In this document: one piece after another, positions 16,724 through 24,739 of the stretch
Layout of the letters: each line of letters starts with the position of its first letter
How positions within the stretch are numbered: position 1 is the stretch's first letter
Assembly (NCBI RefSeq): GCF_000379685.1
Contig: NZ_KB903251.1
Span: forward strand, 124,001 to 188,000
Reading direction: 5' to 3'
Source: Catelliglobosispora koreensis DSM 44566
Lineage (GTDB): Bacteria > Actinomycetota > Actinomycetes > Mycobacteriales > Micromonosporaceae
DNA length: 64,000 nucleotides
The notes under the pieces: generated by a model
Told to the model about the DNA's origin: nothing
The model's database searches: none
What the model saw: only the letters and a program-made list of their open reading frames with translations
Program-made: the position numbers and the translations under genes

Positions 16724-17410
16724 TTATACGGACTCGGTCAGGTCCCGGCGGCGGCGCAGCGCGAGCAGCGCGGCACCGGCGGCGATGAGACCAGCGCCCA
16801 CCGCCAGGATCGCGCCGATGGACGCGCCCGTCCTCGGCAAGGTGCCACCCGGTGGCGTTGAGGCCGAAGCCGACGCCGAGGTGGACGCAGATGCCGAAGC
16901 TGACGGCGACGGCGAGGGCGACGTGCCCGGGTCGTCGCTGGCACAGGTGTGGCTCAGGTTGAAGAAGGCGCCCGTCTGCACATTGAGGAGGAACGCGGCA
17001 GCCGCGTCCAGGGTCCAGCCCTCGTCGGTGATGACGTAGGCGTGCTTCTTCTTGCCACCAGCCTCGGCGAACCAGCCGGACCAGCCCGCTCCGTTGTGGA
17101 CGGTGCCAGCCGGGCTATCGGGTAGCACGACGGTCACCTTGGTGTCGTCGCTCTTTTCGTAAATGACCGTGAGCGAGACGAAACCTTCGCCCGCGGAGTC
17201 GGGCACGATGAAGTGCCAGCCATCCTTGCCGTCGGGCAGATTCGCGAACGGCCCACTGCAGTCCTGACTGCCGAAACCGGCGGCGGTGGCGCCCAGGTGG
17301 GCGTCGTTGATGTCGATCGGCAAAGCGGGGTCGGCCTGCGCCGGGGTGGCGAGCACAGCCACGAGCACGGCCACCGCGGCGGCGCTCAGGCCAAACCGTT
17401 TGGTGCGCAT
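16724..17410 (-). CDS. LPxTG sortase-anchored surface protein
   Basis: This 228-residue protein has a signal peptide (1-26, ending AQA) and a globular domain of about 130 residues with two cysteines. A Ser/Ala/Pro spacer follows, then the sorting signal LPRTG, a hydrophobic helix and RRRR. A sortase would link it covalently to the cell wall. The globular domain resembles a family of small actinomycete wall proteins, but I do not recognise a function. A GGAGGAAC ribosome site precedes the ATG. The upstream 157 bases contain the divergent ferric reductase's leader. Confidence 0.85.
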   Translation of the reverse strand: MRTKRFGLSAAAVAVLVAVLATPAQADPALPIDINDAHLGATAAGFGSQDCSGPFANLPDGKDGWHFIVPDSAGEGFVSLTVIYEKSDDTKVTVVLPDSPAGTVHNGAGWSGWFAEAGGKKKHAYVITDEGWTLDAAAAFLLNVQTGAFFNLSHTCASDDPGTSPSPSPSASASASTSASASASTPPGGTLPRTGASIGAILAVGAGLIAAGAALLALRRRRDLTESV

Positions 17411-17567
17411 TACGTTGTTCCTCCAGAGAAAAGGGGACTGGAAGGCAACATCATGCAGGTGGCGCCGCGTTTGCGATGTCTAGTTGCTGACAGCAGGCTC
17501 CACCAGACACAGCTGGTTCATAGCCAAAGCAAAGGAACCGCCAACGCTGGCTGTGAATCGTTAGGGC

Positions 17568-18980
17568 ATGACCATGACGGCAGAGCCACTCCGCACTTTT
17601 CTGAGCTCGGCTCCGGTGGCGGGCAGACGTGCCGCCCCGCGCTGGTGGGGGCGGGCAGCGATCGCCGGTGCCCTGTTCAGCCTGCTTGCTGCGGTAGCAC
17701 TTTGGGCGAGCAACGGCGGGATCGGCGAGCTGGCCAGTGGTGGCGCGCAAGCCATCGTCGCGGGCGGACGGCTCGGTGGCCTCATCGCCTCAAACCTCTT
17801 GCTGCTGCAGGTCCTGCTGATGGCCCGGATTCCGTTCGTGGAGCGGTCCTTCGGGCAGGACCGGCTCGCGCGCTGGCACCGGTGGACCGGGTTCACGTCA
17901 TTTCACTTGATGCTGGCACATCTCGTGCTCATCACCGTTGGCTACGCCCTTCCCTTTCGCACCAACGCTTTTAGCACCTTTTTCGACCTCGTGCTCACCT
18001 ATCCGGGCATGCTTCTGGCGGCGGCTGGCAGTGCACTGCTCGTGATGGTGGTGGTCATCTCGATCCGGGCCGCTCGACGGCGGCTGCGTTACGAGTCGTG
18101 GCATCTGCTGCACCTTTACGCCTATCTCGGCGTTGGCCTGGCCTTGCCGCATCAGCTCTGGAACGGCGCTGACTTCCTTCACTCGCCGGCCGCGACGGTC
18201 TACTGGTGGGGGCTCTACGCAACCGCTGTCACAGCGGTGATCGTGTTCCGGGTGCTGCTGCCGTTGTGGCGCAATGCCAAGCACCGCTTGGAGATCGCCG
18301 ACGTGGTGAGCGAAGGTCCCGGCCTCACTTCGGTTTACCTTCGCGGGCGTCAGCTGGGACGGCTTCCGGCCCGCGCCGGCCAGTTCTTCCTGTGGCGCTT
18401 CCGTGACGGCCCGGGCTGGTCACGCGCACATCCCTTTTCGCTATCCGCGTCGCCTCGTGAGGACATGTTGCGGATCACGGTCAAGGCACAGGGCGATGGC
18501 AGCGACCGGGTCGCCTCGCTGCGGCCGGGCACACGGGTCCTGGCCGAAGGCCCGTTCGGCAAGCTCACCGGCGAGACCTACACGGGCGGGCCGGTCACGA
18601 TGTTCGCCTGTGGCATTGGCATCACGCCTCTACTGGCGCTGCTGTGGGAGTTGCCCTACCAAGAGGGTGAGGCCACGCTGGTTTACCGGATCCGCTACTC
18701 GCAGGACCTGGCTTTCCGCTCCGAATTGGACTATCTCGCCGAGCAGCGCGGCCTGCGGCTGATCGTCCTGGCGGGGCGCCGGGCCGACCGTGCGTCGTGG
18801 CTGCCCGCGGGTTTTGCCGAGGTGACCGATGTGGAAGCGCTAAGGCAGATCGCGCCAGACATCGCCGAGCATCACATTTACGTTTGCGGGCCAGAGCTGT
18901 GGACACAGCTAGTCCAGAAGGCGGCCAAGGAAGCCGGAGTCCCCGGCAAACGGCTGCGTACCGAACGATTCGCCTGGTAA
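17568..18980 (+). CDS. Membrane ferric-reductase-like flavocytochrome
   Basis: This 470-residue protein has about six membrane helices (40 to 225). Paired histidines suited to haem ligation are visible in RWHRWTGFTSFH, LAHLVL, SWHLLH and LPHQLW. The cytosolic FAD/NAD(P)H half shows the flavin site RAHPFSLSASP and the pyridine-nucleotide loop CGIGITPL, and it ends IYVCGPE. It should move electrons from NAD(P)H through FAD and haem across the membrane. The following FMN-binding protein and ApbE genes are 19 bases and then 4 bases (overlap) away, so the three form one operon. Confidence 0.88.
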   Translation: MTMTAEPLRTFLSSAPVAGRRAAPRWWGRAAIAGALFSLLAAVALWASNGGIGELASGGAQAIVAGGRLGGLIASNLLLLQVLLMARIPFVERSFGQDRLARWHRWTGFTSFHLMLAHLVLITVGYALPFRTNAFSTFFDLVLTYPGMLLAAAGSALLVMVVVISIRAARRRLRYESWHLLHLYAYLGVGLALPHQLWNGADFLHSPAATVYWWGLYATAVTAVIVFRVLLPLWRNAKHRLEIADVVSEGPGLTSVYLRGRQLGRLPARAGQFFLWRFRDGPGWSRAHPFSLSASPREDMLRITVKAQGDGSDRVASLRPGTRVLAEGPFGKLTGETYTGGPVTMFACGIGITPLLALLWELPYQEGEATLVYRIRYSQDLAFRSELDYLAEQRGLRLIVLAGRRADRASWLPAGFAEVTDVEALRQIAPDIAEHHIYVCGPELWTQLVQKAAKEAGVPGKRLRTERFAW

Positions 18981-18999
18981 GAGGAAGGGACTAGTTCGC

Positions 19000-19437
19000 A
19001 TGCGACGTATCGCGTTGTGGCTCGTGTCCACGGTGGCCGGTCTGGTGCTGCTGTTTAGCTACCGTCCGCCGGCCACTACGGTCACGGCGCCCAGTCCGCC
19101 ACCGGCGATCGTGGCCACGGCACCGGCTCCTACGACAAGTCAGGGCACCACTCTGGACAACGGGACGTTTGACGGGACGCTGGTGCAGACGACTCAAGGG
19201 CCCGTTCAGGTGCGGATCACTGTCGCCAATGGACGCATCGTTGACGTGAACGCGATCGTGTTCCCTAACGACAGCGTCCGCCATCAGCAGGTCAGCAGTT
19301 ATGCCTTGCCCAGCCTGCGGGAAGCCGTGCTAAACGCGCAAAGTGCTGAGATCGACACGGTTTCCGGCGCTACGGACACCAGCTTTGGCTACCTTGAGTC
19401 GCTGCAAGCTGCCATCGACGCGGCGCACCGGGCATGA
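19000..19437 (+). CDS. Exported FMN-binding domain protein
   Basis: This 145-residue protein has an N-terminal membrane anchor or signal (5-22), a Pro/Thr linker and one FMN-binding domain. The motif VSGATDTSFGY carries the threonine to which ApbE attaches FMN covalently through phosphate. It should be the extracytosolic electron acceptor for the ferric-reductase-like protein upstream. Its TGA overlaps the ATG of apbE by four bases, which fits the modifying enzyme acting on this protein. An AAGGGA sequence precedes the start. Confidence 0.88.
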   Translation: MRRIALWLVSTVAGLVLLFSYRPPATTVTAPSPPPAIVATAPAPTTSQGTTLDNGTFDGTLVQTTQGPVQVRITVANGRIVDVNAIVFPNDSVRHQQVSSYALPSLREAVLNAQSAEIDTVSGATDTSFGYLESLQAAIDAAHRA

Positions 19438-20252
19438 CCACGATTCCCCGGCGAGCGTGGACGCGGCAGATCATGGGCATGCCCATCAGCTTGCACGTGC
19501 GTGGCGCGGAACTATCCATCGAGCACCAAGTGGAGCAGGTGTTCGCGAGTCTGTGTGACGCCGATGCCTTGTTCAGCACCTATCGCGAGGACAGTCAGCT
19601 CAGTCGATGGGAGCGTGGTGAGCTAGCCCTCGCCGATGCCGATCCAGCTCTGGCGGAAGTGTTTGAGCTGTGCGAAGAGGCGCGACACCGCACCGGGGGC
19701 TACTTCGACGCGCGCTCGCTGCCGCGCGTGTCCGGCGCGGGACGGCACTACGACCCGTCCGGACTGGTGAAGGGCTGGGCCGTCGAGCGCGCTGCCGGGC
19801 ACCTCGCTGAGCTGACCGCGCACAGCTGGTGTCTCAACGCGGGTGGCGATGTGCTGGTGCGCACGGCTGACGGGCACCCGGCCTGGCGCGTGGGCATCGA
19901 GGACCCGTTCGACCGGGCCAGGATCGCGCGTGTCTTCAGCGTCGCCGATGGTGCGGTCGCCACGTCGGGAACAGCGCGCCGCGGCGCGCACATCGTCAAC
20001 CCGCATGACGGCCAGCCGGCGATGGCTGTGTGTTCGGTCACTGTCATCGGGCCATCGCCGTTGTGGGCCGATGTCTACGCCACGGCCGCCGTCGCCCGGG
20101 GCGAGGGTGCCGCATCATGGCTGAGCAGCATCAATGAGTACCAGGGGATGATCGTTAAGGCCGATGGACGGCCGAGCTGGTCTGGCCCGGCGAGGGTGGT
20201 TAAGCAAGATCCGGACAGCTTCTTCATAGGTTCTTCATCGGCGTTTGGGTAG
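19434..20252 (+). CDS. apbE: FAD:protein FMN transferase (ApbE)
   Basis: This 272-residue protein has the ApbE signatures: IMGMPISLHV at the N-terminus, a Ser/Thr-rich FSTYREDSQLSRW block, LVKGWAVERA and the NAGGDVLVRT loop that binds FAD. The Mg-binding part is near GTARRGAHIVNPHDG. It transfers FMN from FAD to Thr in the S-G-A-T motif of flavoproteins, here almost certainly the FMN-binding protein encoded just upstream. No signal peptide is obvious, so export or a cytosolic site of action is open. Confidence 0.9.
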   Translation: MTTIPRRAWTRQIMGMPISLHVRGAELSIEHQVEQVFASLCDADALFSTYREDSQLSRWERGELALADADPALAEVFELCEEARHRTGGYFDARSLPRVSGAGRHYDPSGLVKGWAVERAAGHLAELTAHSWCLNAGGDVLVRTADGHPAWRVGIEDPFDRARIARVFSVADGAVATSGTARRGAHIVNPHDGQPAMAVCSVTVIGPSPLWADVYATAAVARGEGAASWLSSINEYQGMIVKADGRPSWSGPARVVKQDPDSFFIGSSSAFG

Positions 20253-20261
20253 CTTCTCGAC

Positions 20262-21029
20262 GTGCGTTGGTGGATCGGGATCCTGGCAGGCGGGTTAGCA
20301 CTCGTGATCGCGGGCGTGGTGTGGCGGGTGGGCAGCGGTGAACCGCAAGCTCAGCCCAGCACGCCGGCCAGTGTGAGCCCGCCGGTGAAGCCGTCTCCTA
20401 GCGTCTCGCCCTCGCCGGTGTTGCAGAAGCCCGGTGACCTTCCCGCTTCAGGGCCAGAAACGTTCGTCTACGGCAGCATTAGCGGGCCTGTGCTCGGCAA
20501 CAGCGGTGTCGTCAAGCGATTCCGCGTGGCGGTCGAGTCCAACCTGGCCAGTGAACTTACCGAGTTTGGCGCCACCCTCGAGCAGGTGCTCGGTGACCCG
20601 CGCAGCTGGACAGCCAGTGGGCAGCACCGGTTCCAGCGCGTCGCGGAGGGCGAGCCCTACGACTTCACGGCCTATCTCGTGACCCGCGATACGGCGTACA
20701 AGATGTGCAAGGTCAACGGTGTCGACATCCGGCAAAATGGGGTGCCCTACACCTCGTGCCGGCAGTGGAAGAAAGTCATCATCAACCTGGATCGATGGCG
20801 GCTGTCCGTCCCGGATTATGTCAACGGTGGTACACCGCTGCAGACCTATCGCGAGTACGTCATCAATCACGAGACCGGACACGAACTTGGCCGTGGGCAC
20901 GAGCAGTGCCTGGGCCCGGGGAAACCAGCGCCCGTGATGCAGACGCAAACGCTGGGGCTCAAGGGCTGCACCGCCTATCCGTGGCCTTACCTTGACGGCA
21001 AACGCTACGAGGGACGGTGGATCCGCTGA
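20262..21029 (+). CDS. DUF3152 putative secreted zinc metalloprotease
   Basis: This 255-residue protein has an N-terminal membrane segment, a Pro/Ser linker and a DUF3152 domain. The motif NHETGHELGRGHEQC holds HExxH with a downstream His, the pattern of zincin proteases. Several cysteines may form disulphides. No substrate is known for the family. The GTG at 20262 is nine bases after the apbE stop, so it may belong to the same transcript. Its 3' end overlaps the sensor-kinase gene by 25 bases on the opposite strand. Confidence 0.8.
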   Translation: MRWWIGILAGGLALVIAGVVWRVGSGEPQAQPSTPASVSPPVKPSPSVSPSPVLQKPGDLPASGPETFVYGSISGPVLGNSGVVKRFRVAVESNLASELTEFGATLEQVLGDPRSWTASGQHRFQRVAEGEPYDFTAYLVTRDTAYKMCKVNGVDIRQNGVPYTSCRQWKKVIINLDRWRLSVPDYVNGGTPLQTYREYVINHETGHELGRGHEQCLGPGKPAPVMQTQTLGLKGCTAYPWPYLDGKRYEGRWIR

Positions 21030-22660
21030 CGCGACGGCAGCCGCAATCTAAACGTCGTGCCCTGGCCCAGCGCACTGGAGACGTCAACCGTGCCACCGTG
21101 ATCGGACACGATCTGGCGCACGATCGCGAGCCCCAGCCCGGAGCCTGACCCGCGGGGCCGGGCGCGGTTGGCCCGCCAGAACCGGTCGAAGACGTGAGGC
21201 AGGTCAGCTTCGGCGATGCCGGAACCCGTGTCAGAAACCGTTAACTCGACGCCATCGCCCCGGTTGCTGACCGTCAAGACGATCCGCCCTCTGGCGCCGC
21301 ACGCCGCGACAGCGTTGCGCACGAGGTTGCCGATCGCTTGCCGCAGCCGGTCGAGGTCACCGTCCACATAGGCCGGTCCGTTGCTCCTGGCCACGATGCT
21401 GATTCCGGGCGCGAAGTGTTGTGGCGGATAGGTTTCGGCGAGCTCAGCGAGGTCGATGCGCTCGTGGCGGTAGCGCAACTGTCCCGCTTCGGCGAGCGCC
21501 AGGTCCTGCAGATCGTCGATAATGCGTTGCTGCAGCAGGGCTTCTTCGCGCAGGGACAGGAACAGCTCCTTGCTAGGGGCGGCTGTGCCGTCGGTGAGCG
21601 CTTCGAGGTAGCCGCGCAGATTCGTCAGCGGGGTGCGCAGTTCGTGAGCGATGTCGGCGGTCATTCGCCGTTGCCGCTCTTCGCTGTCCTGCAAGGCTTG
21701 TGCCATCCGGTTGAAGGCCTGGCTCAGCTGCGCTAATTCGTCTCGTCCGTTGACCGGAACGCGGTCGCCCAGGCGTCCCTGCCCGAGCTGGTTGGCCGCG
21801 CTCGTGAGGGCCCTGACGGGCTGCAGCACCCGGCGGCTCAGCAACAGCATGCCCAGCAAGGCGATGAGAGCGACACCGGAGGCAGCGGCCGCGATCGGTG
21901 CCACGGGAACAGCGGCCGGGCGATCCTCCGAAGCACCAATGTAGACCCGTAATGGCTCCGGCGTCACGGTCGCGATCTGCGTTAGGAACGCCTGCTGAAG
22001 ACAGTCCCGCAAAGCCTTGTCGGCCAAGGTTTCGCAGGGCGTGGCGGCGGTGATGTAGGCCGAAAAGTCGCCGGCCGAGGTTTCGGTGTTCCGGTCGCAC
22101 ATTCTTGACGCCACCGACGGGACCGAAGCCTGCACCACCTCCATGCCATAGGGCCCAGACGCGGTCGTCATGGCTGCCCCGGCATTGAGGAGGCATTGCT
22201 TGAGCCGGTGGTTTTGCAGAAAGCTGGAGATGGCCGACGCGGTGATTTTGATGCCACTGCGCGGGTGCATGCTCGCGACGCCGCCGGGCTCGAGCACCGC
22301 GGGCAGTTGCAGCACCGGCCGTGGATCGATGACCAAAGGCGCTCCGGTGACCGCCCTCGCGGGCCGTCCAGCTAGCTCATCGGAATCAGCGATCGTGCTG
22401 CCCGACTCGGTGACGAGCCGGATGCGCTGGCCGGTCTGGGTGGCCAGATCGCTGACCACCGGCTCGATGCCTTGCCACGTCTCGTGATCACGGCCGTGCT
22501 GCACGAGCGAGGTGGCGATGTGCTGAATGTCCTGGGCACCGGCCGTCACGGTCCGCTGCACCTGCTGCGTAGCGGTGCGCCAAGTGAGCCAGGCGGTCGC
22601 TCCGGTCGCGAGTACGGTCACGAGCATGATCAGGGCGAGCACCCGTACGCGGAAACTCAT
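21005..22660 (-). CDS. Sensor histidine kinase with cysteine-bearing outer domain
   Basis: This 551-residue protein has a first membrane helix (about 7-28), an outer sensor region to about 265, a second helix (VAPIAAAASGVALIALLGML), a HAMP domain, a HisKA domain with the H-box ADIAHELRTPLTNL and an HATPase domain (DTGSGIAEADLPHVF, GSGSGLGLAIV). The sensor region has four cysteines (KQCLL, RMCDR, TPCET, RDCLQ). It phosphorylates the response regulator encoded upstream, with which it shares an ATGA overlap. The signal is unknown, and a redox or metal input is possible. Confidence 0.9.
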   Translation of the reverse strand: MSFRVRVLALIMLVTVLATGATAWLTWRTATQQVQRTVTAGAQDIQHIATSLVQHGRDHETWQGIEPVVSDLATQTGQRIRLVTESGSTIADSDELAGRPARAVTGAPLVIDPRPVLQLPAVLEPGGVASMHPRSGIKITASAISSFLQNHRLKQCLLNAGAAMTTASGPYGMEVVQASVPSVASRMCDRNTETSAGDFSAYITAATPCETLADKALRDCLQQAFLTQIATVTPEPLRVYIGASEDRPAAVPVAPIAAAASGVALIALLGMLLLSRRVLQPVRALTSAANQLGQGRLGDRVPVNGRDELAQLSQAFNRMAQALQDSEERQRRMTADIAHELRTPLTNLRGYLEALTDGTAAPSKELFLSLREEALLQQRIIDDLQDLALAEAGQLRYRHERIDLAELAETYPPQHFAPGISIVARSNGPAYVDGDLDRLRQAIGNLVRNAVAACGARGRIVLTVSNRGDGVELTVSDTGSGIAEADLPHVFDRFWRANRARPRGSGSGLGLAIVRQIVSDHGGTVDVSSALGQGTTFRLRLPSRQRIHRPS

Positions 22661-23331
22661 GACACCGCCAAGCGGTAGCCCCGGCCGTAGACCGTTTGCA
22701 CGTAAACCGGTTCGGCGGGATTGACCTCGATTTTGCGCCGGATATTCATGATGTGCGCGTCGACGGTCCGTTCCTCGACGAAGCGGTCGAAGCCGAATGC
22801 CCGCTCGATCAGCTGGGCTCGCGTGAGCACGTGCCCGGGCGGGCTCGCCAGTGCCCGCAGGATGTCGAACTCCTTGGCGGTCAAGACAACCGGCTCACCA
22901 GCGACGCGCACTTCGAAGCGGGCCGTGTCGAGCTCTAGCTGGCCGGCGCTGATGAGCGACGGCGGCACAGCCTTGCCGCGCCTGAGCAAGACGCGCACGC
23001 GAGCGGCCAGTTCCCGTGGGTTGTAAGGCTTGGTCATGTAGTCGTCAGCACCGATGTCCAAGCCGAGCAGCATGTCGTTGGTCGTGGTGCGCGCGGTCAG
23101 CAGCAGAATCGGGATCTCGGACTCGGCTCGCAGGATGCGGCACACGTCGAGCCCGTCGACCTCGGGCAACATGATGTCCAAGATGGCCAGATCGGGGCGG
23201 TATGCCCGGCAGCGGTCCAGCGCCGAACGCCCATCGCCGACGATCTGCAGGCTGTGACCCTCACGTTCGAGGTACATCCGGATGAGGCCGGCCTGCTTCG
23301 GGTCATCTTCGGCGACAAGGATGCGAGGCAT
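22657..23331 (-). CDS. OmpR-family response regulator
   Basis: This 224-residue regulator has a receiver domain (VAEDDPKQ acidic pocket, phospho-acceptor Asp in LAILDIMLPE, Lys in MTKPYNP) and a C-terminal winged helix (VLTAKEFDILRAL, RTVDAHIMNIRRKIE). It is the partner of the sensor kinase whose start it overlaps. It begins 10 bases after the MFS transporter stop, so transporter, regulator and kinase are probably one transcript. The transported compound may therefore relate to the signal. Confidence 0.93.
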   Translation of the reverse strand: MPRILVAEDDPKQAGLIRMYLEREGHSLQIVGDGRSALDRCRAYRPDLAILDIMLPEVDGLDVCRILRAESEIPILLLTARTTTNDMLLGLDIGADDYMTKPYNPRELAARVRVLLRRGKAVPPSLISAGQLELDTARFEVRVAGEPVVLTAKEFDILRALASPPGHVLTRAQLIERAFGFDRFVEERTVDAHIMNIRRKIEVNPAEPVYVQTVYGRGYRLAVS

Positions 23332-23340
23332 GCGCCAAGA

Positions 23341-24669
23341 CTATTGAGCCAAGTCGGCTTCCGTCAGGGTGTAGCGGCTCAGAAGAAGCGTCGCGATCCC
23401 CACGAGCAGGGCCGGCACCACCGTGAAGGCGAGCAGAATGCCCAGGCGTGCCCCGGAAGACTGAGCCACGGCAACACCGGTGTCGGAGGACCGGTAGCCG
23501 GCGACCGCGATGATGAGGCCGAAAATGCCTGGGCCCAAAGCCAATCCGAGCGTTTCGCCCGCCGTCCACAGTCCCGTGAACACACCGGCCTGCCGTTTGC
23601 CGGTACGCCGTTCGTCCCACGCGATGCAGTCAGGCAGCATGGCGAGCGCGAAGACTTGCTGACCGGCATAACCACAGCCGATCAGCGCGGTGATGGCGTA
23701 GGTGACCGCGGGCGGAACAGCACCCGAACTCGTCAGCGCCAAAGCACCGCCAGCGAACAGGAGCGAGGACACGATCAGGGAACGCTTCTTGCCCCAGCGT
23801 GCTCCCGCCTTGAGCCACAACGGCATCACGAGCAGAGCGGGAGCCACGAAGGCGGCGAACAGCAGGGTCGGGCCGTCATCAGGACGTTTCAATACGTGAT
23901 CGGCCATGTACTTGACCCCGGCCAGCATCGTGGCGATGCCGACGGACTGAATCACGAACACGATCAGCAAGGCCACGAACGGTTTGTTGCGCCGCGCGAC
24001 GCTGAACTGGGCGCGTAGCGTCGGCTCACTCTCGGTGGCGTGACCGGTGGGGGCTTTTCTGGTACCAGCGAAGGCTCCTAAAGCCCCGATGAGAATGAGG
24101 GCCCCGACGAACAGGCCCATCGCGCGGTGGCCGGGAATGCCATTGCCGGCGGCCTTGACCACGAGGGGTGCCACCGCGCCGGAGACCAGAATCGCGATCG
24201 CGAGGACGGCTATGCGCCACGTCATCAAGCGAGTGCGCTCTTCATAGCCGTCGGTCATTTCCGCGGGCATCGCGACGTAGGGCACCTGGAAGAACGCGAA
24301 CGCGGTCGCGGTGAGCAGGAACATGAGGGCGACGTAGAGCGCACCGTCAGAACCCGGGCCAAAGGGCGCGGCGAACATGCCCGCGAACAGGACGGCCATC
24401 GCGATCCCGCCAGCGAGCAGGTAGGGGCGGCGGGCACCCCAGCGCGTCACGGTCTTGTCGGACAAGCGCCCGGCCAGCGGGTTGATCAGGACGTCCCAGG
24501 CTTTGGGCAGGAGCACGAGCAATCCCGCGAGACCCGCCACGATGCCCAAAGAATCGGTCAAATAGGGCAGCAAGAGCAGGCCCGGTACCGTGCCAAAAGC
24601 GCCCGTGGCCAGCGAGCCCAGGGCATAACCCGCCTTGGTGCCGGTCGTCAGCCGCGCGGAGTTGCTCAT
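23341..24669 (-). CDS. MFS transporter, GPH (melibiose-symporter-like) type
   Basis: This 442-residue membrane protein has 12 predicted helices. It shows the family blocks YLTDSLGIVAGLAGLLVLLPKAWDVLINPLAGRLSDKT (29-66) and RRPYLLAGGIAMAV, which resemble glycoside-pentoside-hexuronide:cation symporters. It probably takes up a sugar-like compound or an organic ion with a cation. The substrate is not evident. It lies ahead of the two-component genes and 70 bases after the BTAD regulator, all on the same strand. Confidence 0.85.
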   Translation of the reverse strand: MSNSARLTTGTKAGYALGSLATGAFGTVPGLLLLPYLTDSLGIVAGLAGLLVLLPKAWDVLINPLAGRLSDKTVTRWGARRPYLLAGGIAMAVLFAGMFAAPFGPGSDGALYVALMFLLTATAFAFFQVPYVAMPAEMTDGYEERTRLMTWRIAVLAIAILVSGAVAPLVVKAAGNGIPGHRAMGLFVGALILIGALGAFAGTRKAPTGHATESEPTLRAQFSVARRNKPFVALLIVFVIQSVGIATMLAGVKYMADHVLKRPDDGPTLLFAAFVAPALLVMPLWLKAGARWGKKRSLIVSSLLFAGGALALTSSGAVPPAVTYAITALIGCGYAGQQVFALAMLPDCIAWDERRTGKRQAGVFTGLWTAGETLGLALGPGIFGLIIAVAGYRSSDTGVAVAQSSGARLGILLAFTVVPALLVGIATLLLSRYTLTEADLAQ

Positions 24670-24739
24670 GGGAGCGCATGTTACGCGGCAGCCGACCCTG
24701 GGCAGCAGTGCACAAAAGGAGGAGATGCCCGCTAGCGAC

